Source: Ignavibacteria bacterium
GTDB lineage: Bacteria; Bacteroidota; Ignavibacteria; Tepidaquicellales; Tepidaquicellaceae
DNA: 64,000 nt
Direction: 5' to 3'
Assembly (NCBI GenBank): GCA_016710985.1
Contig: JADJTX010000015.1
Coordinates: 70,370-134,369, forward strand
Positions within the stretch are counted from its first letter, which is position 1; each line of letters starts with the position of its first letter. The notes beneath the pieces are model-generated. The model did not search any database and was not told the DNA's origin. It worked only from the letters and a program-made list of their open reading frames with translations. Positions 1-9,399 of the stretch are shown in pieces. A program made the translations under genes and the position numbers.

Positions 1-1
1 C

Positions 2-358
2 GGAGTATATCCGAATCCATATTACGGCAGCGCAGTCTGGGACGGAGCCGGGAATAAAAAAGAATATCTGAGAAAAATTTATTTTTATAATCTTCCATCA
101 AAATGTGAGATCACGGTTTGGTCGCTTTCTGGAGATCTTGTTGACCAGTTTGAACATGATGCGGCAACATATAACGGCGGTGAAATAGAGTGGTTCAATA
201 CTTATTCAGACGGCACGCAAAAGTTTGCCGGCGGAGAACACGCGTGGGATCTGATCACAGACAGCGAACAGGCAATAGCAACAGGGCTTTATCTTTTTAC
301 TGTTGAAGATCTGAACTCGGGAGATGTGAAGAAGGGTAAGTTTTTGATTGTTAAATAG
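2..358 (+). CDS. C-terminal end of a secreted surface protein (partial, runs in from left edge)
   Basis: The frame is open from the first bases to a TAG stop and gives about 118 residues. It begins with GVYPNPYYG and ends with a beta-rich stretch (GLYLFTVEDLNSGDVKKGKF) closing in LIVK. This arrangement (YPNP start, a Gly-Asp-Leu-Val core, a GxYxFTVE strand and a basic tail) is the style of T9SS-type C-terminal sorting domains. The upstream catalytic or adhesive part lies outside the window, so the function cannot be named. The same design recurs at the ends of the proteins at 581-2875 and 11224-13569, although this one is the variant with YPNPY rather than YPNPFNP. Confidence 0.7.
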   Translation, partial: GVYPNPYYGSAVWDGAGNKKEYLRKIYFYNLPSKCEITVWSLSGDLVDQFEHDAATYNGGEIEWFNTYSDGTQKFAGGEHAWDLITDSEQAIATGLYLFTVEDLNSGDVKKGKFLIVK

Positions 359-380
359 TTAATCGATTGATTGGTTGATT

Positions 381-513
381 GGTTAATCGGTTAAATTGTG
401 AAATATTCAAATCGTTTCGATGATTTGAATTGAAATAGAATTGAAATGAAAATATATACAACCAATAATTTTTTATAAACCAGTTAACTAAGTAACTAAT
501 TAACCAATTAACC
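381..513. repeat. Inverted low-complexity repeats in intergenic spacer
   Basis: The 222-base spacer between the first two genes holds GGTTAATCGGTTAA at 381-394 and TTAACCAATTAACC at 500-513, which are near-complementary. Both lie inside runs of related short repeats (about 360-395 and 483-535). Transcripts could fold into a long hairpin that might act as a terminator for the upstream gene. I see no coding potential in the spacer. Confidence 0.45.
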
Positions 514-580
514 ATTTAACCAATAACTGTTCAACCAAATATAAATTCAGAAAATACATTTAAATAATAAATAATACATT

Positions 581-2875
581 ATGAAAAAGCTAAAACATTT
601 ACCAATTGTAATTATTTCAGCATATATTTTATATGCGCTTGGATTCAATTTAATGGGATTAGGATTTACTCCCGTTACTTTACAGGAAGTTCAGTTTAAA
701 TCTGATGATTCTCTTGCTTTGGGAAGAGACAAGTCTCTGCTTGAAGGAGATTCCGTTGAATTTGTCGCAAGGATAACAGCTCCGCCGAGAGTAAGTCCGG
801 CAAATTCACAGAACAAAATAATGCTCAGAGGAACAACAAGCTTTACCTGTTATGCTCAGGATACTTCTAACGGATTATTCGGCGGGATTGTGATAAGACA
901 ATCAAATCAAAATTCTGCAATAGGTTTAGACGCGATGGATACCGGACAAATCATACGGGTAAAAGGTATCATACAGGAATTCGGAGCGACATCAGGAAAT
1001 AATTTCGGTAACTGCCTGACACAACTTGCGCTTGATGTAAGCGGTCCTATTACGCCTATCGGCGGAATTACAAAAAGACCCGTACCGAAATCAGTCAGCA
1101 TTACTGATTTTGCAGTCGGAGACTATCCGAACGGCGGATCTATAAATTACATTCAGGGAGAAAAATATGAAGGAATGTATGTAGAGATAAGAAACGTAAC
1201 CACTGCAGCCGGTATCGGTAACAGACAGCCTTTCAGTATAATTGACAGTGACGGAAACAGAATGTATATGAGGGATTTTTCAAACTGGTTCTCGACTTCC
1301 CCGTCAGGTGATACATTAAGGCCATGGACAGCTCCGGCGATCGGAACATTTGTGAATTACATCAGAGGCGTGGTCATCAACGCAAACAATGAAGGAGCAT
1401 TCGGAAGCCAGCTTCCTTACGTGATAGTTCCTATTTATCCGAATGATCTTGATCTCGGTAACGCACCGCCGATTCTTTCAGCACCTATAAGAGCTCCGGG
1501 CGTACCTACTCCGCCTGATAGTGTTTCTATAACTGTTACTGCGAGTGATCCGGGATTGTCAGTTTCAACTATTGCTAACATGAATGTCTACTGGAGATTC
1601 AACGGAGGTGCATACAGCAATAAGCAAATGGCGCAGTTAGGAACAAGCAATCTTTATAATGCAAAAATGCCTCCTGCAGCGCTCGGAACATTAGTAGAAT
1701 ATTTCATAAGAGCTGAAGATAACCTGGGCGGAATAAAACTTTTACCGTCAGATACTTTAAAATCAAAATTATTCTATAAAGTAAGAGAAAATGATTCCAT
1801 GTCGGTTCAGGATGTACAGTATTGTCCTAACAACGGAGGACGTTCGGCTTACGAAGGTTATGATGTAAGAGGACTTGAAGGAGTTGTAACAGCGGATACA
1901 TCAGACATACCGGGAATTAACTTTACCAGCTCGGCAGGAAATCAAACCTCACCTCGAAGAGTATATATTCAGAACGGACAGGGAATATACAGCGGGATCT
2001 GGCTTGCAGGAGGACCGACCGACGCATTGAGAAAAGGTGACAGAGTAAGAGTCAAAGGAACAGTTGAAGAAAATTTCAGCGTAACAAGACTTAACATAAC
2101 AACTCCGTCTAATATAGTTGTTCTGTCAACCGGTAACACACAGCCAACACCGGAAATTCTTTCAACAGCTCAGCTTCCGAATTCAACACAGGACGGTGAA
2201 ATAGCAGTAGAGCAGTGGGAAAGTGTTTTCATCAGATTCAATACCCCGATCACAATCAACTGTATAAACGCAGGTGTCGGAATCGCGTGTACAACTTCAG
2301 AGCCGTTACAGGATACTACATTCAGAAGAAACTTCGGCGAGATATTAGTTGCTGACGGATCAAACATTAACTCAAGGATCGAGCTTCAGGACGGAAATCA
2401 TACATTCACAAATAACTGGGACGGAACTCAGAATCCTCCGCAGCCGGGATATACTCTGTTAACCAAGAATGACATAATATCCTATACAGAAGGAATATTA
2501 TATTTTGCATTCAGCAATTATAAGTTAACACCGAGAAAGAATCCTGACTTCGGTACGGTAACACCGGTTGGAATTTCTGAAAACAATTCGCTTGTAAATT
2601 CTTATGCATTGCTGCAGAATTACCCGAATCCGTTCAATCCATCTACAGTGATCAATTACAACATTCCTGTTTCAGGAGATGTTTCTTTGAAAGTTTATGA
2701 CATGATCGGAAGAGAAGTAAAGACATTGGTTAATGGATTTATAAGCAACGGCAGTTATTCGGTTAATTTTGACGGAAGCAATTTGTCGAGTGGTATTTAT
2801 TTTTATAAGTTAGAAGCAGTCGGAAAAACAGGTGAGAAGTTTGTCAGCACAAAGAGAATGGTGTTAGTGAAATAG
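581..2875 (+). CDS. T9SS-sorted beta-rich secreted protein, function unknown
   Basis: The protein has 764 residues. The N-terminus is a basic, hydrophobic signal-like segment (residues 1-28). Residues about 60-160 and 430-540 have beta-rich, OB-fold-like character, with strands such as GDSVEFVARI and GDRVRVKGTVEE. A Pro-Pro-Ser-rich spacer with a fibronectin-like strand pattern lies between them (about 300-400). The last 90 residues are a typical type A sorting domain: LLQNYPNPFNPSTVINY, then a VSLKVYDMIGREVKTL strand, a GSYSVNFDGSNLSSGIYFYKL strand and a Lys-rich end. That tail is recognised by the type IX secretion system, so the protein should be secreted or surface attached. The repeated OB-like region resembles the non-catalytic half of the phospholipase-D-like protein at 11224, so this may be an accessory relative of it. 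No catalytic motif is visible. The reading frame is intact, unlike most neighbours. Confidence 0.75.
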   Translation: MKKLKHLPIVIISAYILYALGFNLMGLGFTPVTLQEVQFKSDDSLALGRDKSLLEGDSVEFVARITAPPRVSPANSQNKIMLRGTTSFTCYAQDTSNGLFGGIVIRQSNQNSAIGLDAMDTGQIIRVKGIIQEFGATSGNNFGNCLTQLALDVSGPITPIGGITKRPVPKSVSITDFAVGDYPNGGSINYIQGEKYEGMYVEIRNVTTAAGIGNRQPFSIIDSDGNRMYMRDFSNWFSTSPSGDTLRPWTAPAIGTFVNYIRGVVINANNEGAFGSQLPYVIVPIYPNDLDLGNAPPILSAPIRAPGVPTPPDSVSITVTASDPGLSVSTIANMNVYWRFNGGAYSNKQMAQLGTSNLYNAKMPPAALGTLVEYFIRAEDNLGGIKLLPSDTLKSKLFYKVRENDSMSVQDVQYCPNNGGRSAYEGYDVRGLEGVVTADTSDIPGINFTSSAGNQTSPRRVYIQNGQGIYSGIWLAGGPTDALRKGDRVRVKGTVEENFSVTRLNITTPSNIVVLSTGNTQPTPEILSTAQLPNSTQDGEIAVEQWESVFIRFNTPITINCINAGVGIACTTSEPLQDTTFRRNFGEILVADGSNINSRIELQDGNHTFTNNWDGTQNPPQPGYTLLTKNDIISYTEGILYFAFSNYKLTPRKNPDFGTVTPVGISENNSLVNSYALLQNYPNPFNPSTVINYNIPVSGDVSLKVYDMIGREVKTLVNGFISNGSYSVNFDGSNLSSGIYFYKLEAVGKTGEKFVSTKRMVLVK

Positions 2876-2950
2876 TTCATAGAGTGTGTGGAGTGTGTAG
2901 AGTATGTGAAGTGTGTGGAGTGTATGAGTTAATGGTTTAATTTAAAATAA

Positions 2951-2978
2951 TGCAGTCGGGATGGAATTCCCGGCTGCA
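2951..2978 (+). terminator. Stem-loop between surface genes
   Basis: A ten-base-pair stem (2951-2960 with 2969-2978, one G-U pair) encloses an eight-base loop 76 bases past the stop at 2875. There is no strong U tract after it, only an AT-rich stretch, so it may be a weak terminator or a structure in the leader of the next gene, whose ATG is at 2996. Confidence 0.4.
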
Positions 2979-2995
2979 AATTTAAAATACATTTA

Positions 2996-4240
2996 ATGGT
3001 AAAAACTTTTTTAATCTTTTTAACTGCAGGATTAGCTGCATTTATAATTTCATGTAAAGATCAGATTAACTCCCCTGTTCAGAATCAGCCGCCGGAAAGT
3101 TATCTCTCTATATTTCCGGACAGCATCATAGCTCCCGGCTCGACTCTGAAAACAATCAACTGGTGGGGTGATGATCCCGACGGTTTAGTGGCGGGTTTCA
3201 GAATATCGTTTGACTCGGTAAACTGGGGCTTTACTTCAAAGAATGACAGCACTTTTATTTTAGCGATAAACGGGACGGACAGTACATTCAGATTCTGGGT
3301 AGCGGCTGTTGATAATGACGGCTTAATTGATCCGACTCCGGCTACTAATTTATATCCTGTAATTAATACACCTCCTGTAGTATCATTCGATGCAGGTACA
3401 GAACTTCCGGATTCGACTTTACCGGTAGCCTCATTCAAATGGTCAGGTTCTGATCCTGACGGTGTTGAAACAATACGATACTATCAGTACTCACTGAACG
3501 ATACAGTTAACTTCAGGAGAGTTCCGGGAACGACTACTTTACTGACCTTAACGCAGGACAGCGGACTGGTTTTAAATTCAGATAATGTATTATACCTCAG
3601 GGCTGAAGACAATGCAGGAGCTTTGAGTCCCATTGTCAGAATGCCTGACACAAGCAGAATTTGGCATGTCAGGGCAGTTACTTCAAATATACTGATGCTC
3701 AGAGATATTCCTACTGCAGATATTTCAACAGCTAGCTCATACTTTGCAAATGCATTTGATACTATCAGCTATGACATGCTAGACATAAAATCAAACAGCG
3801 GAGCATTGATCCCGAAAATCATTAACCCGATGTTTGTGAATACACTGAAGCTATATGACATTGTATTCTGGATCGGCGGCAATGCGTCTGTGGCAAATGC
3901 AGCTAACTTTGATCTTGCTCAGCAATCATTGCCTTTTTATATACAAGGCGGAGGGAAAGTTTTCTTCAGCTCCGGATTTCAGGGCTCGGGATTTACACAA
4001 CAGGGAAGTCTCATCAATTTCGCGCCGGTGGACAGTGTGACCGCATGTTCAATTCCTTTTTACAGTGCGGGTGATGCGAACCTGACGATCAACAGCAGCG
4101 GGTATCCTCTCATTGGCTCGAGCGCTTTTATTGTTTCTGTCAAAGGACTGTATACTTCAACAGCGCCTGTGATATACAAATTTTTTAACCATCCGGATGC
4201 TTTGATACCATTAACATTGCAATCAAAGATGTCAATGTGA
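2996..4240 (+). CDS. Outer-membrane lipoprotein with fibronectin-like repeats (frameshifted near its end)
   Basis: The ORF starts with a lipoprotein signal peptide, FIISC at the lipobox, so the mature protein should be lipid anchored. Two beta-sandwich-like repeats follow (about 33-125 and 125-215), each with a WWGDDPDG or KWSGSDPDG motif and a later AxDNxG motif, the usual look of fibronectin-type or Ca-binding Ig-like repeats. The C-terminal half (about 220-410) is an alpha/beta segment with no recognised motif. The listed stop at 4240 appears to be caused by a one-base indel near 4200: in the next frame the sequence continues as INIAIKDVNVNPKVVYFALP and ends at 4350, giving a full gene of about 2996-4350. 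It is the first gene of a probable surface-protein group running to 11.2 kb or beyond. Confidence 0.7.
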   Translation: MVKTFLIFLTAGLAAFIISCKDQINSPVQNQPPESYLSIFPDSIIAPGSTLKTINWWGDDPDGLVAGFRISFDSVNWGFTSKNDSTFILAINGTDSTFRFWVAAVDNDGLIDPTPATNLYPVINTPPVVSFDAGTELPDSTLPVASFKWSGSDPDGVETIRYYQYSLNDTVNFRRVPGTTTLLTLTQDSGLVLNSDNVLYLRAEDNAGALSPIVRMPDTSRIWHVRAVTSNILMLRDIPTADISTASSYFANAFDTISYDMLDIKSNSGALIPKIINPMFVNTLKLYDIVFWIGGNASVANAANFDLAQQSLPFYIQGGGKVFFSSGFQGSGFTQQGSLINFAPVDSVTACSIPFYSAGDANLTINSSGYPLIGSSAFIVSVKGLYTSTAPVIYKFFNHPDALIPLTLQSKMSM

Positions 4241-4344
4241 ATCCAAAAGTTGTATATTTTGCATTGCCGGTTTATCTTTTGAACAGGGATCCGGTTGCTT
4301 CGAAAGACTTGTTCAGAAAGGTGTTTATTGATGAGTTTGGATAT

Positions 4345-4386
4345 AATTGATAATTGATAATTGATAATTGATAATTGATAATTGAT
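4345..4386. repeat. Six tandem copies of a 7-base unit
   Basis: AATTGAT is repeated six times without interruption. It overlaps the restored stop codon of the preceding lipoprotein gene (TGA at 4348-4350) and runs into the spacer. Confidence 0.9.
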
Positions 4387-4392
4387 AGTAGA

Positions 4393-4410
4393 CGTTGGCT
4401 TTAGCCAACG
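4393..4410. repeat. Short palindrome (REP-like element)
   Basis: CGTTGGC (4393-4399) and GCCAACG (4404-4410) form a perfect seven-base-pair stem around TTTA. It sits directly after the 7-base tandem array and 56 bases before the TonB receptor gene. It has the form of small intergenic palindromes scattered in genomes of this phylum, but only this single copy is in the window. Confidence 0.5.
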
Positions 4411-4465
4411 AAACTATAAAACGGAACATAATAAAGAGATTATACAGAAAGTTAAATAATTTTAT

Positions 4466-5203
4466 ATGAAAAAATATTTATTGATCTTATTTTTGATTTT
4501 CATTTCATCACAGTTATTCGCACAGGAAAAGGTCGGGTCCATATCCGGAATTGTTTCTGACTCGGCAGGGATTCCATTAGACGGAGTAACTTTAAAATTG
4601 GTCGGAACATATCTTGGAGCGGTTTCTGATTATGAAGGAAAATATAAGATAGAAAATGTTCCTCCGGGGAATTATACTCTGCGGGTCGAAGTGGAAGGTT
4701 TCAAGACAGTTGAATACACTGACATGAACCTTAAGGAAGAAGAGAACAGAGAGTTTAACATTGTCTTAAAATCAACTTCGTTTACTGTTGATCAGGAAAT
4801 AGAGGTTGTCGGTGACAGGCCGCTTATGGATATTGAGCAGACAAGCAGCAGCCATATCATATCAAGTGATGACATTGATAAGTCAATTGTATCTAATGTA
4901 ACAGATGTCATTACACAGCAGGCAGGGGTCGTGAAGGATGATAATGAAATACACATCCGGGGAGGAAGAAATTATGAGAATTCATTTTTAGTTGACGGAG
5001 TGTCTGTACAGGATCCACTTTCCGGAACGGGTTACGGTCTTCAGCTGTCTGCAAACTCGCTTGAAGAAGTAGAGGTCATAACAGGAGGATATAACGCTGA
5101 ATATGGACAGGCAACGAGCGGAGTCGTAAACGTCCGGACAAAGGAAGGGAAATATGATAATGTTAATTTTTACTCTCTTATAAGCGGGATAATTTCGGAG
5201 TAA
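4466..5203 (+). CDS. TonB-dependent receptor, N-terminal fragment (carboxypeptidase-regulatory-like and plug domains)
   Basis: This 245-residue piece has a cleavable signal peptide (MKKYLLILFLIFISSQLFAQ), a carboxypeptidase-regulatory-like beta-sandwich at about 23-110 (GSISGIVSDSAGIPLDGV ... VPPGNYTLRVEVEGF), then a TonB plug at about 130-235 with IHIRGGR, FLVDGVSVQDP, EEVEVITGGYNAEYGQATSGVVNV. It belongs to the outer-membrane receptors that import large or scarce substrates with energy from TonB. The frame ends by a two-base-repeat indel at about 5171-5180 (CTCTCT); past it the other frame reads YSYKRDNFGVNKNSG, the expected barrel entry. With the fragment at 5245 it forms one gene, 4466-7275, of about 935 residues. 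Confidence 0.85.
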   Translation: MKKYLLILFLIFISSQLFAQEKVGSISGIVSDSAGIPLDGVTLKLVGTYLGAVSDYEGKYKIENVPPGNYTLRVEVEGFKTVEYTDMNLKEEENREFNIVLKSTSFTVDQEIEVVGDRPLMDIEQTSSSHIISSDDIDKSIVSNVTDVITQQAGVVKDDNEIHIRGGRNYENSFLVDGVSVQDPLSGTGYGLQLSANSLEEVEVITGGYNAEYGQATSGVVNVRTKEGKYDNVNFYSLISGIISE

Positions 5204-5244
5204 ATAAAAATTCAGGAACAAGTTTTAACACAGATGTTCTTGAA

Positions 5245-7275
5245 ATGAATGCCAGCGGTCCCGAACCAATTACAAAATTCTTATTAAACGCGCTCAACAT
5301 CAAAACGCCCGGAGAGATAACTTTATTCGGAAGTTTCTTCATGGGATTGTCGGATGGTTTTTTTGTTAATGACGGCGGGAAAAAAGCAAATCAGGTTTAT
5401 TCGTCTACATTCGGAGGAACCAGTTTTTCCCCGAGGCAGGATAACAGCTGGTACTGGCTGGGTAAGGCAACATGGAGATTAGACCAGACAATGAAGATAA
5501 ATTATTCTTATAACCAGTCTGTCTCAATAAATCAGAATTCATCGACTCTTCAGACAAATCTCGAATATCAGGAGCCATCACCGGGATACCAGTATGACTT
5601 CGAACAGATACTCGACAGCGCGCTTACATACACACAGAACAGTTATTTCAATACCATCAACTGGTCTCAGACAACCAGCCCGCAAACTTTCTATGAAGTA
5701 AAGCTGAATAAGTTTTATACACAGCTTCGTGTCGACGCTAACGGAAAGAACTGGGATCAGTATAATGAGCCTTTAGATGTTACACGTCCGCCGTTTCAGT
5801 ATTATTACATAGACAGCTTAAGAACCGGTCTGATTCCCGGTGACGGATTTTATGACGTTGGAAATCCTTTCACATGGCATGACCATTTTGTAGATGAGCT
5901 TTCCGGCAGGTTTGATTATATGCATAGCTACAGCGTTAACAGCAAGATCAAGCTCGGCGCAGAGGCGAGCTTTCAACAGATGCAGCTCATTGATATCTAT
6001 CAGCCGTGGATCAAGCCGCTGGGTTTGAACAATGACATATATGCTGTTTATCCTGCGTTCGGTAATTTTTACGGACAGCAGACTCTTACATTTAAAGGAA
6101 TGATCCTGAATTACGGAGTCAGACTTGACTACTGGCTTCCGGGTAAATATGTGGATGATGCAGTTGCAAATCCTGACGTTGAGACAATTCCCGAAGAGAC
6201 ACGAGCCGCATATTATGATGATACATATAATCTTTTCGGACGACGCATGAAATTAAATTTATCACCGAGACTTGGTATTTCGCATCCGGTCACAAACAAT
6301 CAGACATTATTCTTTTCATACGGACATTTTTCAAAGAGACCTAAGCCGCAGTTTGTTTATGCAAAACTCACACCTCAGGCAGCGCAGTCAACTTTCCAGA
6401 AATTCGGTAATCCAAATCTCAATCCGGAGACAACCGTTGCATACGAGCTCGGTGTAAGAAATCAGTTTACAAATGATGATGTACTGACAGTTACGGCTTA
6501 TTATAAAAACATCTATGATTATGTTCAGACAAAGAGTATTTTGATTAACAGCGGAAGACTTTTAGGCCAGTCCTTCATAACCTATTTCAATCAGGATTAT
6601 GCACGGCTAAGAGGAGTTGAAATTGAATACAAGAAAAGGATCGGCGGATGGTTCAACGGTAAATTCAATTTTACCTATGCAATAGCAACAGGAAAGAGCT
6701 CAACTTCTGATAACGGTTATTTAGTTGCAACCACCGGCGGAGGTGAAAATTTAAATGAGATATTTCTATCATGGGATAAACCGTTCCAGGCAAGCGCTAA
6801 TTTATATTTCAATGCTGAGAAAGGAAAAGGATTATTCGGGTTAGGTAAAAATGTATTAGATGACATTTCATTAAAGACAAGAATCTTCTTCCAGTCGGGA
6901 AAGAGATACACACCGCAGACGCTCATTGGTTATCTTCCGAACGGACGTCCGGAATACGCGCCGGATCTTAATAATATAAACGGCGAGGTCGGAGAGAACT
7001 GGTTCTGGGTGAATCTCGATCTGGATAAATACATTTATGTTAATGAGCTTCAGTTTGTACTTAGTCTTTCCATCACAAATTTATTCAACACATTAAATTC
7101 AACAATTTTAAATCCGGTAACAGGAGAAGCTTATGAATACGGTCAGCCGACGCCGGCATATGTGAATGATCCACTGTATCCGGATCTGCAGGCACCTATT
7201 ACACCTTATCCATATAACCCGTCGAGGTATCTTACACCGACGAATATTATGTTTGGAATTTCTTTGAAACTGTAG
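5245..7275 (+). CDS. TonB-dependent receptor, beta-barrel fragment
   Basis: This is the barrel of the receptor begun at 4466; the frame is open upstream from about 5176, so the ATG at 5245 is internal. It holds alternating strands of the 22-strand barrel, including FNYGVRLDYW-type and PRLGISHPVT strands (about 330-350), a GNPNLNPETTVAYELGVRNQF strand (about 390-410) typical of this family, and a final strand ending in a hydrophobic residue (GISLKL). The gene is followed one base after its stop by the PorV-like barrel gene, so the two are co-transcribed. The substrate cannot be predicted from sequence. Confidence 0.85.
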   Translation: MNASGPEPITKFLLNALNIKTPGEITLFGSFFMGLSDGFFVNDGGKKANQVYSSTFGGTSFSPRQDNSWYWLGKATWRLDQTMKINYSYNQSVSINQNSSTLQTNLEYQEPSPGYQYDFEQILDSALTYTQNSYFNTINWSQTTSPQTFYEVKLNKFYTQLRVDANGKNWDQYNEPLDVTRPPFQYYYIDSLRTGLIPGDGFYDVGNPFTWHDHFVDELSGRFDYMHSYSVNSKIKLGAEASFQQMQLIDIYQPWIKPLGLNNDIYAVYPAFGNFYGQQTLTFKGMILNYGVRLDYWLPGKYVDDAVANPDVETIPEETRAAYYDDTYNLFGRRMKLNLSPRLGISHPVTNNQTLFFSYGHFSKRPKPQFVYAKLTPQAAQSTFQKFGNPNLNPETTVAYELGVRNQFTNDDVLTVTAYYKNIYDYVQTKSILINSGRLLGQSFITYFNQDYARLRGVEIEYKKRIGGWFNGKFNFTYAIATGKSSTSDNGYLVATTGGGENLNEIFLSWDKPFQASANLYFNAEKGKGLFGLGKNVLDDISLKTRIFFQSGKRYTPQTLIGYLPNGRPEYAPDLNNINGEVGENWFWVNLDLDKYIYVNELQFVLSLSITNLFNTLNSTILNPVTGEAYEYGQPTPAYVNDPLYPDLQAPITPYPYNPSRYLTPTNIMFGISLKL

Positions 7276-7276
7276 A

Positions 7277-8230
7277 ATGATAAAAATTAATTTTAAAAAT
7301 ATATTGATTACTCAGATTAAATATAAGTTTACATTAGCCTTATTAGTAATGCTGTGTTTACTTATTTCAAATATTTCCTTCGCCCAGCTCTTTCCGAATC
7401 TCGGAGGGCAGCGGACAGGAACCACTTCGCTTCAGTTCCTGAAGATAGGAACAGGCGCGAGAGCTACCGGTATGGGGGAATCTTTTGTAGCAGTGTCGGA
7501 TGACATTACTTCATTGCAGTATAATCCCGCCGGTCTTGTAGCGTTTAAGGAGAACGGGATAACGGCTTCCTACACGCAATGGTTTGTTGATACAAAGTTA
7601 GCTGACTTTGGCGCTGTCTATCACTTCGGCGGAAGCAACGCCATCGGGTTAAATGTGATCTCGCTTAATACTGAAGACATGGATGTTACAACCGAATATC
7701 AGCCCGGCGGAACAGGCGAAACATTCAGATTCTCTGACCTGTCAATCGGCTTATCCTTTGCAAGACAGATGACTGAGCAGTTTTCTTTCGGAGCAACTAT
7801 TAAATATGTCAGGGAAGATCTGGGAGGCTTGTACATGCAGGGAGTTCTTGGTGACCTTGCTACATTCTACCGAACCGGACTCGGCACATCAAGATTTGCC
7901 ATAATGATCTCAAACTTCGGAAGTCAGGTAACTCCAAGCGGAAGCGTAACTACAGTCAACGGTCAGACACTGAGCACATTTCAGAAATATCCGCCGCCGA
8001 CAAATTTTCAGCTGGGTTTCGCCATTGAGCCGTATCAAAACAGGGATAACAGAATCACTACTTCAATACAGTTAAACAGTCCGACGGATAATGCCGAGAA
8101 TCTTAGTTTCGGTGTTGAGTATGCTTACAGAAGTTATTTATTTTTCCGCGGAGGATACAAGATCAACGTTGATGATGAAAATTTTTCCGGAGGAATAGGA
8201 GGAGAGTACCTGTTTCTTTCGCACATTTAA
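7277..8230 (+). CDS. PorV/PorQ-family outer-membrane barrel protein (C-terminus frameshifted)
   Basis: After a signal sequence ending ISFAQ (about residue 36) comes the diagnostic N-terminal block of PorV/UPF0164-type barrels: FLKIGTGARATGMGESFVA and then DDITSLQYNPAGLV. PorV proteins are outer-membrane barrels; some shuttle T9SS cargo, and many paralogs accompany TonB receptors with unknown roles. The stop at 8230 is probably false. A one-base indel near 8220 restores LNFDYSISNYTTLGLAQRFS and a normal barrel end, stopping at 8316 (gene 7277-8316). The restored TGA overlaps the ATG at 8313 of the next gene, suggesting translational coupling. Confidence 0.8.
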   Translation: MIKINFKNILITQIKYKFTLALLVMLCLLISNISFAQLFPNLGGQRTGTTSLQFLKIGTGARATGMGESFVAVSDDITSLQYNPAGLVAFKENGITASYTQWFVDTKLADFGAVYHFGGSNAIGLNVISLNTEDMDVTTEYQPGGTGETFRFSDLSIGLSFARQMTEQFSFGATIKYVREDLGGLYMQGVLGDLATFYRTGLGTSRFAIMISNFGSQVTPSGSVTTVNGQTLSTFQKYPPPTNFQLGFAIEPYQNRDNRITTSIQLNSPTDNAENLSFGVEYAYRSYLFFRGGYKINVDDENFSGGIGGEYLFLSHI

Positions 8231-8312
8231 ATTTTGATTACTCTATTTCAAATTATACAACACTTGGCCTTGCGCAAAGATTTTCTTTAAATTTACTTTT
8301 ACCTAATAAGAA

Positions 8313-8597
8313 ATGACCTTTATGAAATACACAATTATACTTTTTTCATTTATCGTACTGACAATTTCATCCTGCAGCGATAAAACAAGTTTATCCGACT
8401 TCCCTCTTACAAACACAGGAGGTCCTCCCGTGATATCCGAGCCGACTTATGTTCAGCAATATCCGACCTGGAATCAGTTCAATCAGCCGCAGGCAATACT
8501 GCTCGGCAGAGAGCCGCTTGTCTATATCGCTGATACAAAAAACAACCAGCTTGTACAGCTTGATCTGTCAGGGATACAGCAGGGAGTAATCCGATAA
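8313..8597 (+). CDS. NHL-repeat-like lipoprotein, N-terminal fragment
   Basis: A second ATG at 8322 gives the cleaner lipoprotein signal peptide (MKYTIILFSFIVLTISSC), so the true start is probably 8322. After a short linker the sequence REPLVYIADTKNNQLVQLDLSG is one blade of an NHL/beta-propeller repeat. The frame breaks near 8595; the other frame continues as ISNPRAVAQDYNYSLLVIADT. With the next fragment it forms one gene of about 8322-9398 with two indels. The function is likely ligand or protein binding at the outer membrane alongside the TonB/PorV pair. Confidence 0.65.
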   Translation: MTFMKYTIILFSFIVLTISSCSDKTSLSDFPLTNTGGPPVISEPTYVQQYPTWNQFNQPQAILLGREPLVYIADTKNNQLVQLDLSGIQQGVIR

Positions 8598-8635
8598 GCA
8601 ATCCAAGAGCTGTTGCGCAGGATTACAATTACAGT

Positions 8636-9325
8636 TTGTTGGTGATAGCGGACACCATCTCACCGCTGTTTCTCGATACGATCAGCGTGTTGTACCGGAT
8701 CAACTTAGTTCCTGTCGGCGGGCTGCTTTCAAATGCAACGAAGATACCGCTGATGACAAGTGATTATCCAACTCCCCTTTCCAGCAGGAGCAGGAGATTC
8801 ACTGGAGTCGCAGTCTTTGCAGATAACAGTTACATAGTTTCCAGAGTCGGTCCTGACAATACTAATACATTAGACCCTGATAATGCACTGCTGAAAGTCT
8901 ATGGAATTGATTCCGTTACCTCAGTCACAGCGCTAAGCGGATTCCAGGCGACAGGCAATGGCGTATATTCGATAGATATGAATTCCGCTGTTACAACATT
9001 CAACGGCAATCTTACGGATTTTATCATTACAAGAAATTCTCCTGATTTTGGATTTAAGGTTTTATGGTTTGTATATGATAACGTAAAAGGAACGTATGAC
9101 CCTAAATTTCTTCCCGAGGACAATGTAGATATATTGAACGTACAGATCGGTACTCCGCAGGGCATAACGGTAGATAACAGCAGCAATATTTTTGTTGTAG
9201 ATAATTTAAAAGATTCGTTATATAAATATACAAGCGCAGGTAAATTAAAGGGTTCCGAATCATTCGGCGGAGCAGGCTCTAATGTAAATCAGCTTAATGG
9301 TCCGATGGGGAGTTTCATTTTTTAA
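8636..9325 (+). CDS. NHL-repeat-like lipoprotein, C-terminal fragment
   Basis: This continues the lipoprotein begun at 8322. It contains a propeller blade near its end (PQGITVDNSSNIFVVDNLKD). The stop at 9325 follows a run of six T; shifting frame there gives NKVLYISDTENNRVVRFKLS and a stop at 9398, adding the last blade. The TTG at 8636 is an internal codon rather than a real start. Confidence 0.65.
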   Translation: MLVIADTISPLFLDTISVLYRINLVPVGGLLSNATKIPLMTSDYPTPLSSRSRRFTGVAVFADNSYIVSRVGPDNTNTLDPDNALLKVYGIDSVTSVTALSGFQATGNGVYSIDMNSAVTTFNGNLTDFIITRNSPDFGFKVLWFVYDNVKGTYDPKFLPEDNVDILNVQIGTPQGITVDNSSNIFVVDNLKDSLYKYTSAGKLKGSESFGGAGSNVNQLNGPMGSFIF

Positions 9326-9399
9326 CAAAGTGCTTTATATCAGCGATACTGAGAATAACCGGGTTGTGAGATTCAAATTATCAACAGACATTTATTAAT

